A DNA stretch of 64,000 bases from Ixodes scapularis (GCF_016920785.2 NW_024609949.1:1-64000); one strand, 5' to 3'. Shown: positions 47,589-59,411, counted from the stretch's first letter. Notes: generated by a model not told the origin, from the letters alone. Program-made: numbers and translations.

Positions 47589-47805
47589 GTAAAGGCTTTG
47601 CGAATGCACCATAGGATGAATCCAAGCCTCCAATTTCGAAACCATATATATTTTGCTTTATTCTCAAAAAAGCATAAGGTGGATAGGTTTTTGCTTTCGT
47701 CCATATATTCCATGAGGAGGTAATGTTACATATTATCAGAGCTTGTTAGCTTCTTTTGGCAACTTACATGTTCTGTGACCAAAACAGCGCCAATCTTATT
47801 TTCAG

Positions 47806-49706
47806 AGCGAACAGAGGCTACTCTGCCTCCCATCATTGCGGCACATGATGAAGAAGTCCTTGGTGAAACCTCCCTTTTGTCGATTTTTACTGTAGCATTA
47901 ACAGCTTCAGTCTTCATTTCAGCGCCCACAGAAGCTGCCCCTCCGTCTCCCACCATTGTGACCCGTGAGGAGGAGGCCCTTGGTGAGACCTGTCTTTTTG
48001 TTTCTTTTTACTGTAGCATTAGCGGCTTCAGTACTCAATTCAGCGCCCACAGAGGCTGCCGCTCTATCTCCCACCATTGCGGCCCTTGAGGAGGAGGTCC
48101 TTAGTGAGACCTCTCTTTTTGTTTCTTTTTACAGTACCATTAACGGTTTCAATCCTCATTTCAGCGCCCACAGAGGCTGCTCCTCTGCCTCCCACCATTG
48201 TGGCACATGAGGAGGAGGTCCTTGGTGAGACTCTTTTTTTGTTTCTCTTTACTGTAGCAGTAATGGCTTCAGTCCTCATTTCAGCGCCCACAGAGGTTGT
48301 TCCTCCGTCTCCCACCATTGCGGCCCATGAGGAGGAGGTCCTTGGTGAGACCTTTTTTTTTTCTTTTTACTGTACCATTAACGGCTTCAGTCCTCATTTC
48401 AGCGCCTACAGAGGCTGCCCCTCTGCCTCCCACCATTGGGGCCCATGAAGAGAAAGACCTTAGTGAGACCTCTCTTTTTTTTTCTTTTAACTGTACCATA
48501 AACGGCTTCAGTCCTCATTTCAGCGTCAACAGAGGCTGCCCCTCTGCCTCCTCTATTGTGGCCCATGAGGAGAAGGTCCTTGGTGAGACCTCTCTTTTTG
48601 TCTCTTTTTATTATAGCATTAACGGCTTCAGTTCTCCTTTCAGCGCCCACCGAGGCTGCCCCTTTGTCTCCCACCATTGTGGCACATGAGGAGGAGGTCC
48701 TTGGTGAGACCTGTCTTTGTTTCCTTTTACTGTAGCATTAACGGCTTCAGTCCTCCTGTCAGCGCCCACAGAAGTTGCCCCTCCGTCTCCCATTATTGTG
48801 GCCCATGAGGAGGAGGTCCTTGGTGAGACCTGTCTTTTTGTTTCTCTTTTTACTGTAACATTAACGGCTTCAGTCCTCATTTCAGCGCCCACAGAGGTTG
48901 CCTCTCTATCTCCCACCATTGTGGCACATGAGGAGGAGGTCCTTGGCGAGACCTCTCTTTTTGTCTCTTTTTACTATAGCATTAACGGCTCCAGTTCTTT
49001 CAGCGCCCACAGAGGCTGCCCCTTTGTCTCCAACCATTGTGGCACATGAGAAGGAGGTCCTTGGTGAGACCTGTATTTTTGTTTCTTTTTACTATAGCAT
49101 TAACTGCTTCAGTTCTCCTTTCAGCGCCCACAGAGCCTGCCTCCTCTGTCTCCCACCATTGTGGCTCATGAGGAGGAGGCCCTTGGTGAGACCTGTCTTT
49201 TTGTTTCTTTTTATTGTAGCATTAACGGCTTCAGATCTCCTTTCAGCGCCCATAGAGGCTGCCCCTCCTTCCAGCATTGTGGCCCATGAGGAGGAGGTCC
49301 TTAGTGAGACTTCTCTCTTTGTCTCTTCTTTCTGTAGCATTAACGGCTTCAGTTCTTCTTTCAGCGCCCACAGAGGTTGCCTCTCCGTCTCGCACCATTG
49401 TGGCTTATGGGGAGGAGGTTCTTGGTGAGACCTGTCTTTTTGTTTCTTTTTACTGTGGTGTTAATGGCTTCAGTCCTCATTTCAGAGTTCACAGAGGCTG
49501 CCCCTCCGTCTCCCACCATTGTGGCACAGGAGGAGGAAGTCCTTGGTGAGAACTTTCTTTTTGTCTCTTTTTATTGTAGCCTATTAATGGCTTTAGTCCT
49601 CATTTCAGAGCGTACAGAGGGTACCCTCCAATGCCTACTACCCCTCCAAAGCCTTTCTCTCAAGTCCCTTCTACTCCAATGCCCACAGTCCATGAAGAGA
49701 TTCCTG
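47806..49706 (+). repeat. Tandem mini-exon/mini-intron array of gene 1 (16 units)
   Basis: Units of about 120 bp each contain CATTTCAG, an exon and CTTG|GTGAGA. Exon starts: 47806, 47923, 48044, 48165, 48285, 48403, 48524, 48644, 48763, 48886, 49004, 49125, 49247, 49365, 49486, 49609. Lengths are 57, 60 (x5), 59, 60 (x4), 61, 57, 60, 60 and 98 nt. Introns are 58-63 nt with a T-rich tract and a CATTAACG branch-like motif. The consensus 20-residue product is APTEAAPPSPTIVAHEEEVL. One donor is GC (48945/48946). Ser/Pro/Glu richness suggests a flexible linker between THAP and the catalytic domain. Confidence 0.85.
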
Positions 49707-49977
49707 GTGAGGCCACCTCCATTTGTTGGACTTGCAGCATTGATAGCTTTAGTGTATGTTTGAGAACAGAAGAACTTGTTCCCTAATTACTCCTTACTGT
49801 ATATCTTAGGAGCAGTTATTTGGAAAAAAGAAACAGCCTGTCCTGTCTGTTTCACATCTGTACAGATGAAATATTTTAATTTTAAATGGGATAGAGCTCC
49901 AACCCAATTTTCACAATCTAGCTGTGTAACGTTATTCTCTTTGTTCCTTGTGATCAATATGAAATAATTTATTTCAG

Positions 49978-50037
49978 AGCATGTTGAAGGCACACTGAAT
50001 GCATTTGATGCAGGGCCCAGCCAAAACGAAACATCAA
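49978..50037 (+). CDS. Gene 1 linker exon after the array (60 nt)
   Basis: Acceptor TTATTTCAG, donor ATCAA|GTATGC. 60 nt, phase 1-1, encoding EHVEGTLNAFDAGPSQNETS. It has the same length and phase as the array exons but is diverged. If the 98 nt last array exon is skipped, the frame from the array passes into it without a stop. Confidence 0.6.
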
Positions 50038-50084
50038 GTATGCTGTTTTTGAGTATTCAGGGACCATGGTTTCTTCAGTTTAAC

Positions 50085-51766
50085 TACGTAATATCCCGAG
50101 TCAACGCCCACCCCCCCACCGCCTGTATTTCTCAAAAATTGTGGGGTGGGCCATGACTCGGGTATCGAGCTCAAAAAGTTTCGAAAAATTTTAAAAATCC
50201 GATTTTTTTTTTGTTTGTGTATAGCGAAGCTAGACAGGAGATTAACTGAACTCAAATCTCGGGTTGGTATCTTACTTGCGACTCATTTTACTGTCGAGCG
50301 AAATCCACTGCTTCGCGGGTAGCTCGTTTCCGCCTCCTCCGAGCAAGCGCAATTCGAAGCCACGACCGCTGCAGCCTTCGGTCCAAAGTGAACGGAAAAA
50401 AAAAGAAAAAAAAAAAAGAAGAGAATCATCGAAAAAAAAAGACAAAGAAAAAAAACATTGCACGAAGCCACAGTGACCGAGCAAAAATGACGAAAGCCGA
50501 AAGGAAAGCGGGTCCCCGCTTCCTTTTCGACTTCGGAACCAAGCAAACTGGCCGCCTTTAACTGACGCCTAAAACGAACCCAGTACAAATGCAAAAATAA
50601 GGTGACAAAAGCGAAAATCATAAAGAGGCTCTCTCCGCGGGCGCGACCTTTGCCGCGGGAAGTGCGTGCACGCACAAACTCAATGACCTTCGAGTTTGTG
50701 CATGCGCGCGCGCGGCTCCGGGACAACTTTCTGTGGTAGTACAACCGGAGCTGCGGGCGGCGCAGCCATTAGGTGTTCTCAGAACGCAGCCACCGGTTAC
50801 GCTCTGCGCCGGCGTCCGATTGGCTTGTGGGGGGAGGGGGGAAGTGATGCTTTGGGAAAGGAAAATGACGCTTTGTTTCCGGGCTTATACTACCGGTAGG
50901 CACACGGCGGTCGCGGCATTCGCGAAGAATGCCTGTGTGTTTGCCCCATTTGCGGTTTACCGATGGGCGTTTTTTTATCTTTTGGGCGAACACAGACTTT
51001 CAGTTAGGAACAAAAGGAAGCGGCGCTCTATAAACGTACTCCGACTTCGCGCGGAGTGGTCGCGACGTTCTCAAAGAATGCCAAGTCGGCCGGAGTAGGT
51101 TTTGGACAAAGAAAATCGAATCCAAAGCTTTTTTTTCTGAACCACGTGTATTCGCAGTATTGAGGTAGTCATCCGATCCGCGTCCTATTTAAGTTGCGGT
51201 TTCGCGGCCTGACTTATCTTTTCGGTGAAAACGGACTTTCAGTTACGAAAAAAAAAAAAAGAACGTAAAGCGGCATTCGGTTATCTTTCTCTCCCTCCTA
51301 CGATCTTTTTTGACCCTATGATCCGAGCGTCCAGGCGCTATATTGCAAACGGACCTTCTGGCCGTTTATATCTATTTCTTTTTTCGGGAGGGGAAGGGGG
51401 GGAGGGGGGGGTGCGAGCAGGGGAGAAAGGATCGGAAACGTGTCTGCTTTTGTTTGCCAGAGAAATATATGTTCGCTTTCTTAACTTTATTGTGTTTCTT
51501 CTGCACACGCATCCTCCGATTGTGGAGTCGTGAAAATGCAGGAGGGCGACCTTTCTTTTTTTTTTTGTTTTCTGTTTGCCATTTGTGGGGCTCGGAATTG
51601 ACGTTTTTCAGGTCTGGTCGATGACTCGGTGCTTTTTTTACGAGATCGATTGCCCGAAACGGGGGGTGGGCGTTGACTCGGTGCTTTTTACGAAATCGAT
51701 ATTTCGCCCAAAACGGGGGGTGGGCGATGACTCGGGGGTGGGCGATGACTCGGGATATTACGGGTA
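50085..51766. mobile_element. Non-autonomous DNA transposon (~1.68 kb) in a gene 1 intron
   Basis: The left end reads TACGTAATATCCCGAGTCA and the complement of the right end reads TACCCGTAATATCCCGAGTC, followed on both sides by CGCCCACCCC. The right end carries about four tandem copies of GGTGGGCGATGACTCGG. The interior is GC-rich with a local ~240 bp duplication (50950-51090 and 51195-51290) and no transposase. The ends start with TA as in pogo/mariner-type elements. It lies in the intron, so splicing could remove it. Confidence 0.7.
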
Positions 51767-51988
51767 AGTGCAAATAAGCCATAATAGTTTTTGAGCAGAT
51801 GTGTCATACATGGAACACGTTTGGTATCCAGTAAAATATGTCTACCTGCTAGTCTCTTCTCATATTTATTGACAAAAACCAGCAGGGTGCTTCCTTCACT
51901 CACGTTTTATTATCGTTTCTGTGAAAATTGTAGCTTCGTAATTCAAATTTGAATTGAAACTTTTCTTTTTTTTTCAATTTTTTTCCAG

Positions 51989-54173
51989 GCGATATTCTAC
52001 AAGCCACCAGTACGACACCAACGCTATCACGTAGGAAACGAAGGGAGTACACACCAACAACAGGTCGTGTCCTTAAACGGCTGAGACTATCGAACTCCAG
52101 AATGCGCGTGAGTCTTTTTAGATTCCGGGCACACAAGGATACTGCCACTGTTACTAGGGGAGACCTTGTGAAGCACACATCATGGTTTCTGTCCCAACAA
52201 GCGTTGTAGATTTTTCGAGCTCAGATATTCTTTCAGCCCCTAAGTAAGTATGAAAGGGGATGGCCTGACAATATGAAGGCTTTTGCCATGAACTTGTATT
52301 TTCATAACCCCAAAGCATACATTTACTTGTCAAAAGTGCTCCTCCTTCCCTCCGTGAGGTCCCTGCAGAGCTGGCTGCAGGACATAGTTCTTGAACCAGG
52401 AATTATGACCACTGTGTTGGAAACATTGAAAAAGAAAATGAAGAACTGGTCATCCAAAGATCGGACGTGCACGTTGCTCTTCGACGAAATATCTTTGAAG
52501 AGCAATTTGTACTACGATCCCAAAAAAGATCGAGTGCACGGCTTCTCAGACACTGGTGAGGAGAAATCTCCTGAAGTAACAGGGACAGCTCTTGTAGTTG
52601 CCCTCTCACGAATTTCAAAACAATGGATCCAGCCTGTCGCATTCATGTTGGCAAAAACGAAGGTAGACGCAGCTCCCCTGAAGAAAGTGATACTGAAGCT
52701 AATTGCAGACTTAAGATCTGGGGGAATTCATGTGAAGGCAGTAGTTTGCGACCAGGGAGGCAGCAACTGCGTAATTTCAGGAGAGCGGGGGGTAACACCC
52801 CAAGAACCGTTTTTTGAAGTGTAGAGCGAGAAAGTCTACTTTCCTGTCGATACGCCACATCCGCTAAAATGCACGAGGAATAACCTCAGAAATGGTTCCC
52901 TGCTAAAAACAAGAGGTCACGTGGTCCAATGGTTATACATCAAGGACGTGTATGAATTGGCACTTCCAGTGAAGGAGAGATTGCTACCGAAATTGACAGA
53001 CCGCCACATCTATCAGACACCTTTCGGGAACATGAAGGTGAAGTTTGCCTCTCAAGTTCTCAGCAACGCTGTTTCAGTGGCTCTGCTGACATTCATCGTG
53101 TTAAATTTGTTAGACGGTGGGGGTGTACACGCAGCAACGTTTGGTGAGGAGATGGACAGATTTTTTGACACTCTGAACAGTTCTACCACAGTGATTGAGC
53201 ACCCAAAGAAATCACGGTTTGCGCTCTCACCTAGTGAGAACCAGTTGAGAGCTGAGAAGTGCAGGGAGCAGGTGGACTTCATCAAATTTATGCTCTCTGT
53301 CATTTCGGAGTGGCGATTTGACGCAAGCAGACAGCCTCTCTCAGTAAAAGGATGGCAGATCACGATATCTGCTGTGTTTTACTGTGGGAGGACATCCGTA
53401 AAAACTATGATTGCGATCATCTTCTTACAAGGCGTCTCAATCAGGACCCCCTAGAAAATCTTTTTGGGGATTTGCCGTCAACAGCATGGGTGCAACCAAA
53501 CGCCAAATGCTTTTCAGTTTGTGGCTGGCCTCAAGCATATCTTAGTGGGGAGGCTGTTCAAGCTTTCTGGCCAGTCGAACTGTCAGGCAAACAGAGCTGC
53601 TATCTTGACCGAGCTCAGACAGCTACCTGTCGCGTCAGTTGCTTCCTCACCTGGACCTCGCCAGGACGCTAAGGATTTGGAGGAGGGTGGGAGTTCCGGC
53701 GATTGCCTGACTGACGACCAGCACGCCATTCAGGCAAACGTCAAGTACCATGTTGCCGGATGCCCTGTGCATCAGTTCTTACACAAGCACCCCTGTGCCA
53801 CCTGCTCTCAGTTCTTGAAGCAGGTGATGAGCGCATCTACTCGAAATAACAGTTTCTGCCTGCTAACTGCAGAAGACGACACAGGCATTTTTGGTGAGTT
53901 TTCGGTGCCCACAGGCCCTTGCCTAGCCTTCGTGGGAAAGCTTGAAGAGTGTTTTTTTGTACATTCTGAGTGTGGTGCACAAGGATCATGTAATGAAAAG
54001 TGTTTGAAATGAAAAACTCGGAAGGCCTTCTCTGTTCTGCAATCTGCAAGGAGAAATTCATCCGGATGTTCTGCTATGAACGGCTACTGTGGCATTTACG
54101 CCTTTTGAGCAGAGACATGCAAAAACCTAGTTTGAAAAGGTCTGCAGCTGCTAGAAAAGCTCAGAAACTGTGA
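51989..54173 (+). pseudogene. Gene 1 catalytic exon (P-element transposase domain)
   Basis: After a long pyrimidine tract and TTTTCCAG the exon opens in phase 1. A basic segment (SRRKRREY) is followed by a coiled stretch, FHNPKAYIYLSK, then LLFDEISLK with the first catalytic Asp (52483-52485), VVCDQGGSN with the second (52750-52752), CTRNNL, LTDRHIYQTPF, and later DPLENLFG and a Cys-rich tail (CPVHQ...CATC). This is the order of P-element and THAP9 transposases. TAG at 52207 and 52822, two compensating shifts (53370, 53465), TGA at 54010 and another shift break it. Confidence 0.85.
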
Positions 54174-54306
54174 AACAGGCCTCTTTCACTTGAGTGAAAA
54201 AAAAATCGTTTTTTTTCCAGTGCAGAAAACACATTTTGCTGACCACAACTGTGGTACTGTGATACTTTTATAAATGTATGTTTCTCTAATTGTGCTCTTG
54301 TGTTTC

Positions 54307-54512
54307 TGTTATAGCTTATGCAAGCAGAGTCATACGGCAACTTACATCTTTAATGGAGACAGGCGTTCTTCAACGACCATGGCTGGTTGCCGATGATCGA
54401 ATTACAGGAGCACGGGCTCAGCTCGCGCACCTCAGAGTTCACGCGCCGGTCACGCCTGCCGGTCATGCAACCACGGTATTGTTGTATTATGCAACAATGA
54501 TCACTATATTAC
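54307..54512 (-). repeat. 3' LTR of gypsy element 1 (206 bp)
   Basis: Begins TG and ends CA on its own strand and is adjoined by a polypurine tract. No matching 5' LTR is present in the window. It lies 134 bp beyond the last coding bases of P-type gene 1. Confidence 0.65.
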
Positions 54513-54799
54513 ATTCCTTCCCCCTTAGGTGGGACAGTTCCGTATAGAATGACTGGACGTCGCTCTCGTGTTGATCTTCTGAGCGGCTGCTCCCGCTGAG
54601 CCGCTGGCTATGGCACAACCTGAAGAACAGCTCTTTCTGGGTTTCGCCTGCCAGGAGATGCTTGCGGTGTTCTATGTCCAGGCGCAGCCGTTGGTGGCAG
54701 CCTGACGTCATAGTCAATGTCAGCTTCAAGGTTGTCATCTCAGTCAAGCCAAGCCTTCCTGAGGTGATCACAATGACAGCGATGAACTTCTCGGTTGGC

Positions 54800-57075
54800 C
54801 AGCTAGACCTTGTAGGAGACTGGTCCTGTCACTGCAACAACCTTTGCTGCTTTCCATCGTGGTCCCATCGCAAAATTTCGCCCGTAGACGGTGTCGCCTA
54901 CGTAGAACCGCTTGACGTTTGCTTGATCCGCTCCTGGATCTCTCTGGAGGTCAGGATGCAATCTGTCCAACGGAGATCGCAGCCTCCGGCCCGTCATCAC
55001 CTCTCCCGGAGTCTTCCCGGTGTCCGAGTGAGGTGTCGTGTGCTGCTTAAATAAAAAAACGTGAAATCTTGCACTGCGTGTCGCCTTGAGTTAGCTTCTT
55101 TAAGGCGGACTTGACTTCCCTCACCATTCTTTCTGCCCTGCCATTGCTCCCAGGATGATACGGGGCTGTGTAGATGAAACGGACAGCATTAAGTTTCAGG
55201 AACTCTTTCATTTCTGCACTTTTGAAGGCCCTTCCGTTGTCCGAAACAATTACGTTAGGCAACCCATGTGTCGCGAATAGTTTCCTCAGCGCCGTAATCA
55301 CTGCGGCTGATTTTGTACACGGCATAATTTCGACTTCGGCCCAGTTAGAAAATGCGTCCACCACATTGAGAAAACTTCCACCTCGAACGGGTCCAGCGAA
55401 ATCTACGTGCATTCGGCTCCAGGGCTGTTCTGGTATTATCCAAAAGTGAACAGGTGCTTTGGGATCGCTCTGCCTGTTTTCCTGACACTGTTGGCAATGG
55501 CGTACAAAGTCTTCGATTGCTTGATCGATTTTAGGCCACCAAATGTACGCCCTGGCCGACGTTTTCAATGCTGTCATTCCTGGGTGGTTCGCATGAAGCA
55601 ATTGTAGGACCTTCCTTGTGGCTTGCTCGGGAATCACCACCCTATTTCCCCACAGAATACAATCTCGATGCAAGGAAAGTTCTGTGCATCTCACCTCAAA
55701 AGGCGCAAAAGGTCTTCCCAGGGTTTCTTGTGGCCAAGCCGAGAGTATACATTGCTTGACTCTTGCCAGCGTCGGGTCTTGCTTTGCCAGCTTTCCCATG
55801 TCTGCTGCTTGCAGTGGAGGGTACTCGACGGCCTCGAGGAGGGGTACATCATCTGGTGGCACTAGCTCGTCGACATCCCTTGGTGCTGAAAGGCGGCTTA
55901 ACCCGTCTGCGTTAGTGTTGTCGATTCCTCGTCGAAACACACGCTTGTAGTCATATGCTCCCAGCAGCAACCTCCACCGCAGCCTCCTCGGTGACAGGAT
56001 TTGTGGCATTGGCTTCTCTGTGTGAAAAATCCCAAGAAGCGGTTTATGATTGGTCACAATCGTGAATTCTCTTCCCGCGAGATACTGGTGGAAGTGCTTA
56101 GCACCATAAACTACGGCAAGCCCTTCTTTGTCAATTTGGGCTTAATTGCGCTCACTTTGCCCCAATGTCCGTGACGCATAAGCTATCGGCACTTCTTTAC
56201 TATCATCGTTCTTGGGAGAAAGAACTGCACCAACACCAACCGGTGAAGCGTCACACGACAAGACCAGTTGAAGCATTGGGTCGTAGCGTACTAGCACTGC
56301 GTCGTAGCTGAGAAGCCCTTTTAGGTTTTGGTACGCTTTCTCATGCTCCCGCGTTCAGGCCCATTTTTTTTTCTTGGTCTAGAAGGCGATGCAATGGCTC
56401 GGCAACTTGAGCTTTCCCTTCAAGAAATCTGCGGTAAAAGTTGACTAGTCCCAAAAAATCTTGTAGTTCTTTTTTTGTTCTTTGGGCTCGGCGCACTCCT
56501 GATTGCAGTCACTTTTTCTTTACTTGGGTGAATGCCAGTGGAATCAATTCGGTGACCCAAGTACTCTATGCTTGTTTTACCGAACTCGCATTTGTCTTTG
56601 TTTACCCGCAAACGCAAGTCTTGCAACCACTGCATGACTGCTCTTAATCTTTCATCATGCTCCGCCACGGTCGAGCCCAAGATATCTTTCTCGTCAAGCT
56701 ATACGACGACTCCCGGTATACCTGACAGTAAGCTGTCTACAACACACTGGAACAATCCTGGTGCGACAGATATACCGAAAGGAAGACGGCGAACTTTGTA
56801 CAGTCCTTTCAACGTATTGACGGTGAGGGCTTCTGATGACTCGATGTCAAGCACGAGCTGCTGATATGCCTGGGCTAAGTCTAGTTTCGTGAATATCTTA
56901 CTTGACCCTAGAGTGGCAAACAACTCGGTGACAGTCGGTAGTGGATAAACGATGCTCTTAACCGCCTTGTTAACTGTGCTGCGATAATCACTGCAAAGGC
57001 GTAAAGTTCCGTTTTTCTTTCTCACCACGACGAGCGGTGTGGCCCAGTCGGAGTACTGGGTCGGCTCCAGGATGC
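54800..57075 (-). pseudogene. Gypsy element 1 pol (reverse transcriptase, RNase H, integrase)
   Basis: From the right: GILEPTQYSDWATPLVVV, then FTKLDLAQAYQQL, LPFGISVAPGLFQ, a damaged YLDD region at 56700, and YLGHRID. RNase H ends with NADGLSRLS. Integrase has its HHCC finger (HANHPGM...C..C), HVDFAGP, VSDNGRAF and SNGRAERMV (the D, D, E). The C-terminal segment has GDTVYGRNF and GPVSYKV. There are frame breaks around the YLDD box, in the RNase H and near 55050. Not functional. Confidence 0.85.
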
Positions 57076-57085
57076 CTTGCTATTA

Positions 57086-57218
57086 TGTTGCAGCCCTGGT
57101 CGCCGGCATAGCGACCACGAAGAAGAGATGCGTACGCCGCGAGCTTCGAACCCAAAATCTGATCTTTATCGCGATGTGGATGCTCTATGTACAAAATGAC
57201 AATGTTGCCGATACAACA
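57086..57218 (-). repeat. Short 3' LTR of gypsy element 2 (133 bp)
   Basis: On the minus strand it starts TGTTGTATCGG and ends CTGCAACA, next to the polypurine tract. At 133 bp it is at the short end for gypsy LTRs. Confidence 0.65.
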
Positions 57219-57250
57219 TATTCCCTCCCTAAAACCAACAACCCAAGAAA

Positions 57251-58870
57251 TTAAATACAAAGAAATAAAAAAGAAACAGTGTAACTGATAGCAAAAAAAA
57301 TAACAGTAACATAGTTCATTACAAAGTCTCTCTGCCAGGCAGGCTTTCTCCTCAGTTGAGGTGCTCTCGTTGTCCTTGTATTGACCTGGGCCGAAGTTGC
57401 CTCTGACTCCGAACAAGCCACTGAGGTCTCGGGTACCGCCGGTAGCGTTGAAGCCGAAACGGAATCCATCTCCGCGGTCTCGGTTGTCGCCGAAGAAGTC
57501 ACGGGTTGCATATCAACAAGCGACTCTAGCGTTGACGCCGCTTGTTGTGATGCTGTCGACAGGCGCTTCCCCGCTTCTCCACAACCGGAAAGCTTCGACG
57601 CATTCCAGGTCCGGTTGTCGCTGAGGATGTAAGAACTTGGTCCATGTGTACCAGTAATAAGCATTGGGCGCGTATAGTGCGATGTCCCTTTCTTCGGTAT
57701 GTTTGGCTTGCGAACCCTGACGAAATCGCCCGGCTTGAAGGTGGGCGCCCTTGCTCCCCTCTTGGAGTCGGTGTAGCGCTTGCGGTAAGCCTGCCGCTGC
57801 TTTACTTGCGCTCTGAGGTCAGCTAATTCATAGCTAGGGTTCACAAAGAACTTTGATGACGGGAACCCCACAATGTCCAGCCTCGACCGAGGATCTCGAC
57901 CATGCAGGAGCAGAGCAGGCGGCACACCCGTTGTGGATGAGGTGTGCACCTGTGAACGCCCAGGTACTTTAGGACGGCCACTTCAAGAGGCCGGTGCTCC
58001 AGAGCTGCCGTCTGGATGAATCCCTTGAAGACCTTGTTAAACCGCTCCACGTGCCCGTTGCACTGTGGGTAATAAACCGACGAGCAGCGGTGACAAATTC
58101 CTCGTTCTTTCAGGAAGTCTTCAAAGGCTGCCGACTTGAACTGCGACCCATGGTCCGTCAAAATTTCATCTGGGTAGCCTTCTCTGCTAAACGTAGCAGA
58201 TAAAAATTTAATCACCGTCTGCGTTGTCACAACTGATGCGAAGCATACCTCTGGCCACTTTGAGTAAAAGTCTACCAAGGTAATGGCATACTCGTGTCCA
58301 CTCCCAGTTCTGCTGAATGGCCCAACAATATCCACAGCCAGTTTCTGCCAGGCCCGTTCTGGAAGCGGAATTGGCTGAAGTGGTGCTGTGACGGGTTTGG
58401 CAGACTTGTCTGCAGACTGGCATTCACAGCAGTTTCTGATGACTTGCTCCACCTGTGTGTCGAGACCCGGCCACCAATATCGCTCGCGCAACCTTTGCTT
58501 GGTCCTGACAATGCCAGGATGGGTTTCGTGTGCCAGCTCAATCTTGGTGGCCATCAGCGACGCTGGGATGACCAGTCGTTCTCCTCGCAGCAGCAAGTTG
58601 TCCACCACTGCCAACTCGTCTCTCACCCGGAAGAATGCGAGTACCTTGGAAGTCAAGCTTTTCTTGTCTGGCCACCTGGTTGAAATTTACTTCATGACAA
58701 GTTGTAATGTCTCATCCGTCTGTACAGCCTCTTGTAGTTCATGCTTTGTGATGCAAGATGACACGAATGATACAATTTTTTCCTCTTCTTCATCGCCGGT
58801 AGGTAATGGCAACCTTGACAGAGCGTCTGCTACTTTGTTGTCGCTTCCTCGGTGATATGCAACTTCGAAG
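57251..58870 (-). pseudogene. Gypsy element 2 pol (RNase H end and integrase)
   Basis: RNase H ends with YHRGSDNKVADALSRL (58800-58865). Integrase follows: HETHPGI...C..C finger, AVDIVGP, LTDHGSQF and CNGHVERF give the D, D, E triad. A GPG-like C-terminal part then reads FKPGDFVRVRKP and a Ser/Thr/Ala-rich tail to 57251. One frameshift near 57930 and another near 58660 break the frame. The two gypsy elements differ in integrase signature and are separate families. Confidence 0.85.
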
Positions 58871-58880
58871 TTGTACTAAA

Positions 58881-59411
58881 GAAGGCGAGATTGTGTTGTT
58901 GTCTGTTATCGCTTGCCTATATTGTTATCGCTGGCCCGTCCGCCCAGCGTCATGATCACGTGATGTTCCCGGCAGTGTATATTATCGGCCCGATCAATAA
59001 ACGGGGGCTTTTTGGTTCCTTCATGACCTAGAGCGCAGTTGGTCGTCTGACCATAGAGTAATCTACACAAGGGAAAGAGTGGCCACTCGAGCCGTTTCGC
59101 GGCCGAGCGTTTAGTTTTCTCACCGACCGCTAAGTGGTGCAAGTGTGCCAAAGAATGAAAATATTTCGTGAGGTTTGTTATAAATAAATACTCAAGTTTT
59201 AATTTTATTATATTTAAAATTGTTGCAAGTATCATAAAGGGTGAAATAGTTTTTGTTTACTACGTCAAGAAGATCACGTGATGTACGGGCCAGTTCCGGT
59301 TCCTGCAGTTGCTCTGAGAAAGCGGCTGGAGTTAAAGCGGGACGGACGGACGGACGCGTGCGTGCGTGGACGGCGTGACCGCATGGTGCCTGACATCTGT
59401 CAACGCGTTTT
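58881..59411. other. Intergenic, probable promoter of P-type gene 2
   Basis: Contains two GATCACGTGATGT motifs (near 58953 and 59270), AATAAAC at about 58997, and a short GGAC/GTGC simple-repeat stretch (59338-59370). The left part may be an LTR remnant. The right part leads into the gene 2 leader. Confidence 0.3.

Larger units (their letters stand above)
46755..54173 (+). pseudogene. P-element-like transposase gene 1 (THAP9-type), decayed
   Basis: P-element transposases join a THAP DNA-binding finger to an RNase H-like catalytic domain with a GTP-binding insertion. Here the parts are in order: THAP exons 46755-46852 and 47106-47301, a linker exon 47511-47588, an array of mini-exons 47806-49706, exon 49978-50037, and one long catalytic exon 51989-54173. 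Most exon junctions are phase 1. A stop directly after the THAP exon 2, stops at 52207 and 52822, frameshifts near 53370 and 53465, and a TGA at 54010 show the transposase is no longer made whole. A DNA transposon sits in the intron before the catalytic exon, and a gypsy LTR lies 134 bp downstream. Confidence 0.85.
54307..57085 (-). mobile_element. Ty3/gypsy retrotransposon 1, 5'-truncated
   Basis: The 3' LTR is at 54307-54512: read on the minus strand it starts TGTAATATAG, ends CTATAACA and holds ATTAAA. A polypurine tract (AAGGGGGAAGGAA on the minus strand, 54513-54525) lies directly upstream. Pol follows to the right. The element is cut at 57085 by the LTR of a second gypsy element, so its 5' LTR, gag and protease are not in place. 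Confidence 0.75.
57086..58880 (-). mobile_element. Ty3/gypsy retrotransposon 2, 3' half
   Basis: Its 3' LTR (57086-57218) directly abuts the reverse transcriptase of gypsy element 1 in the same orientation, so element 2 probably inserted into element 1. The polypurine tract is AGGGAGGGAA on the minus strand (57221-57230). Pol is present only from the end of RNase H onwards; the element is cut near 58880. Confidence 0.75.

Noticed and set aside
47726..49340. Minus-strand and read-through plus-strand frames across the 120 bp array
   Set aside because: They arise from repetition of an open unit and read through the splice sites; units of 117-123 bp shift those frames constantly. Only the exon parts keep multiples of three.
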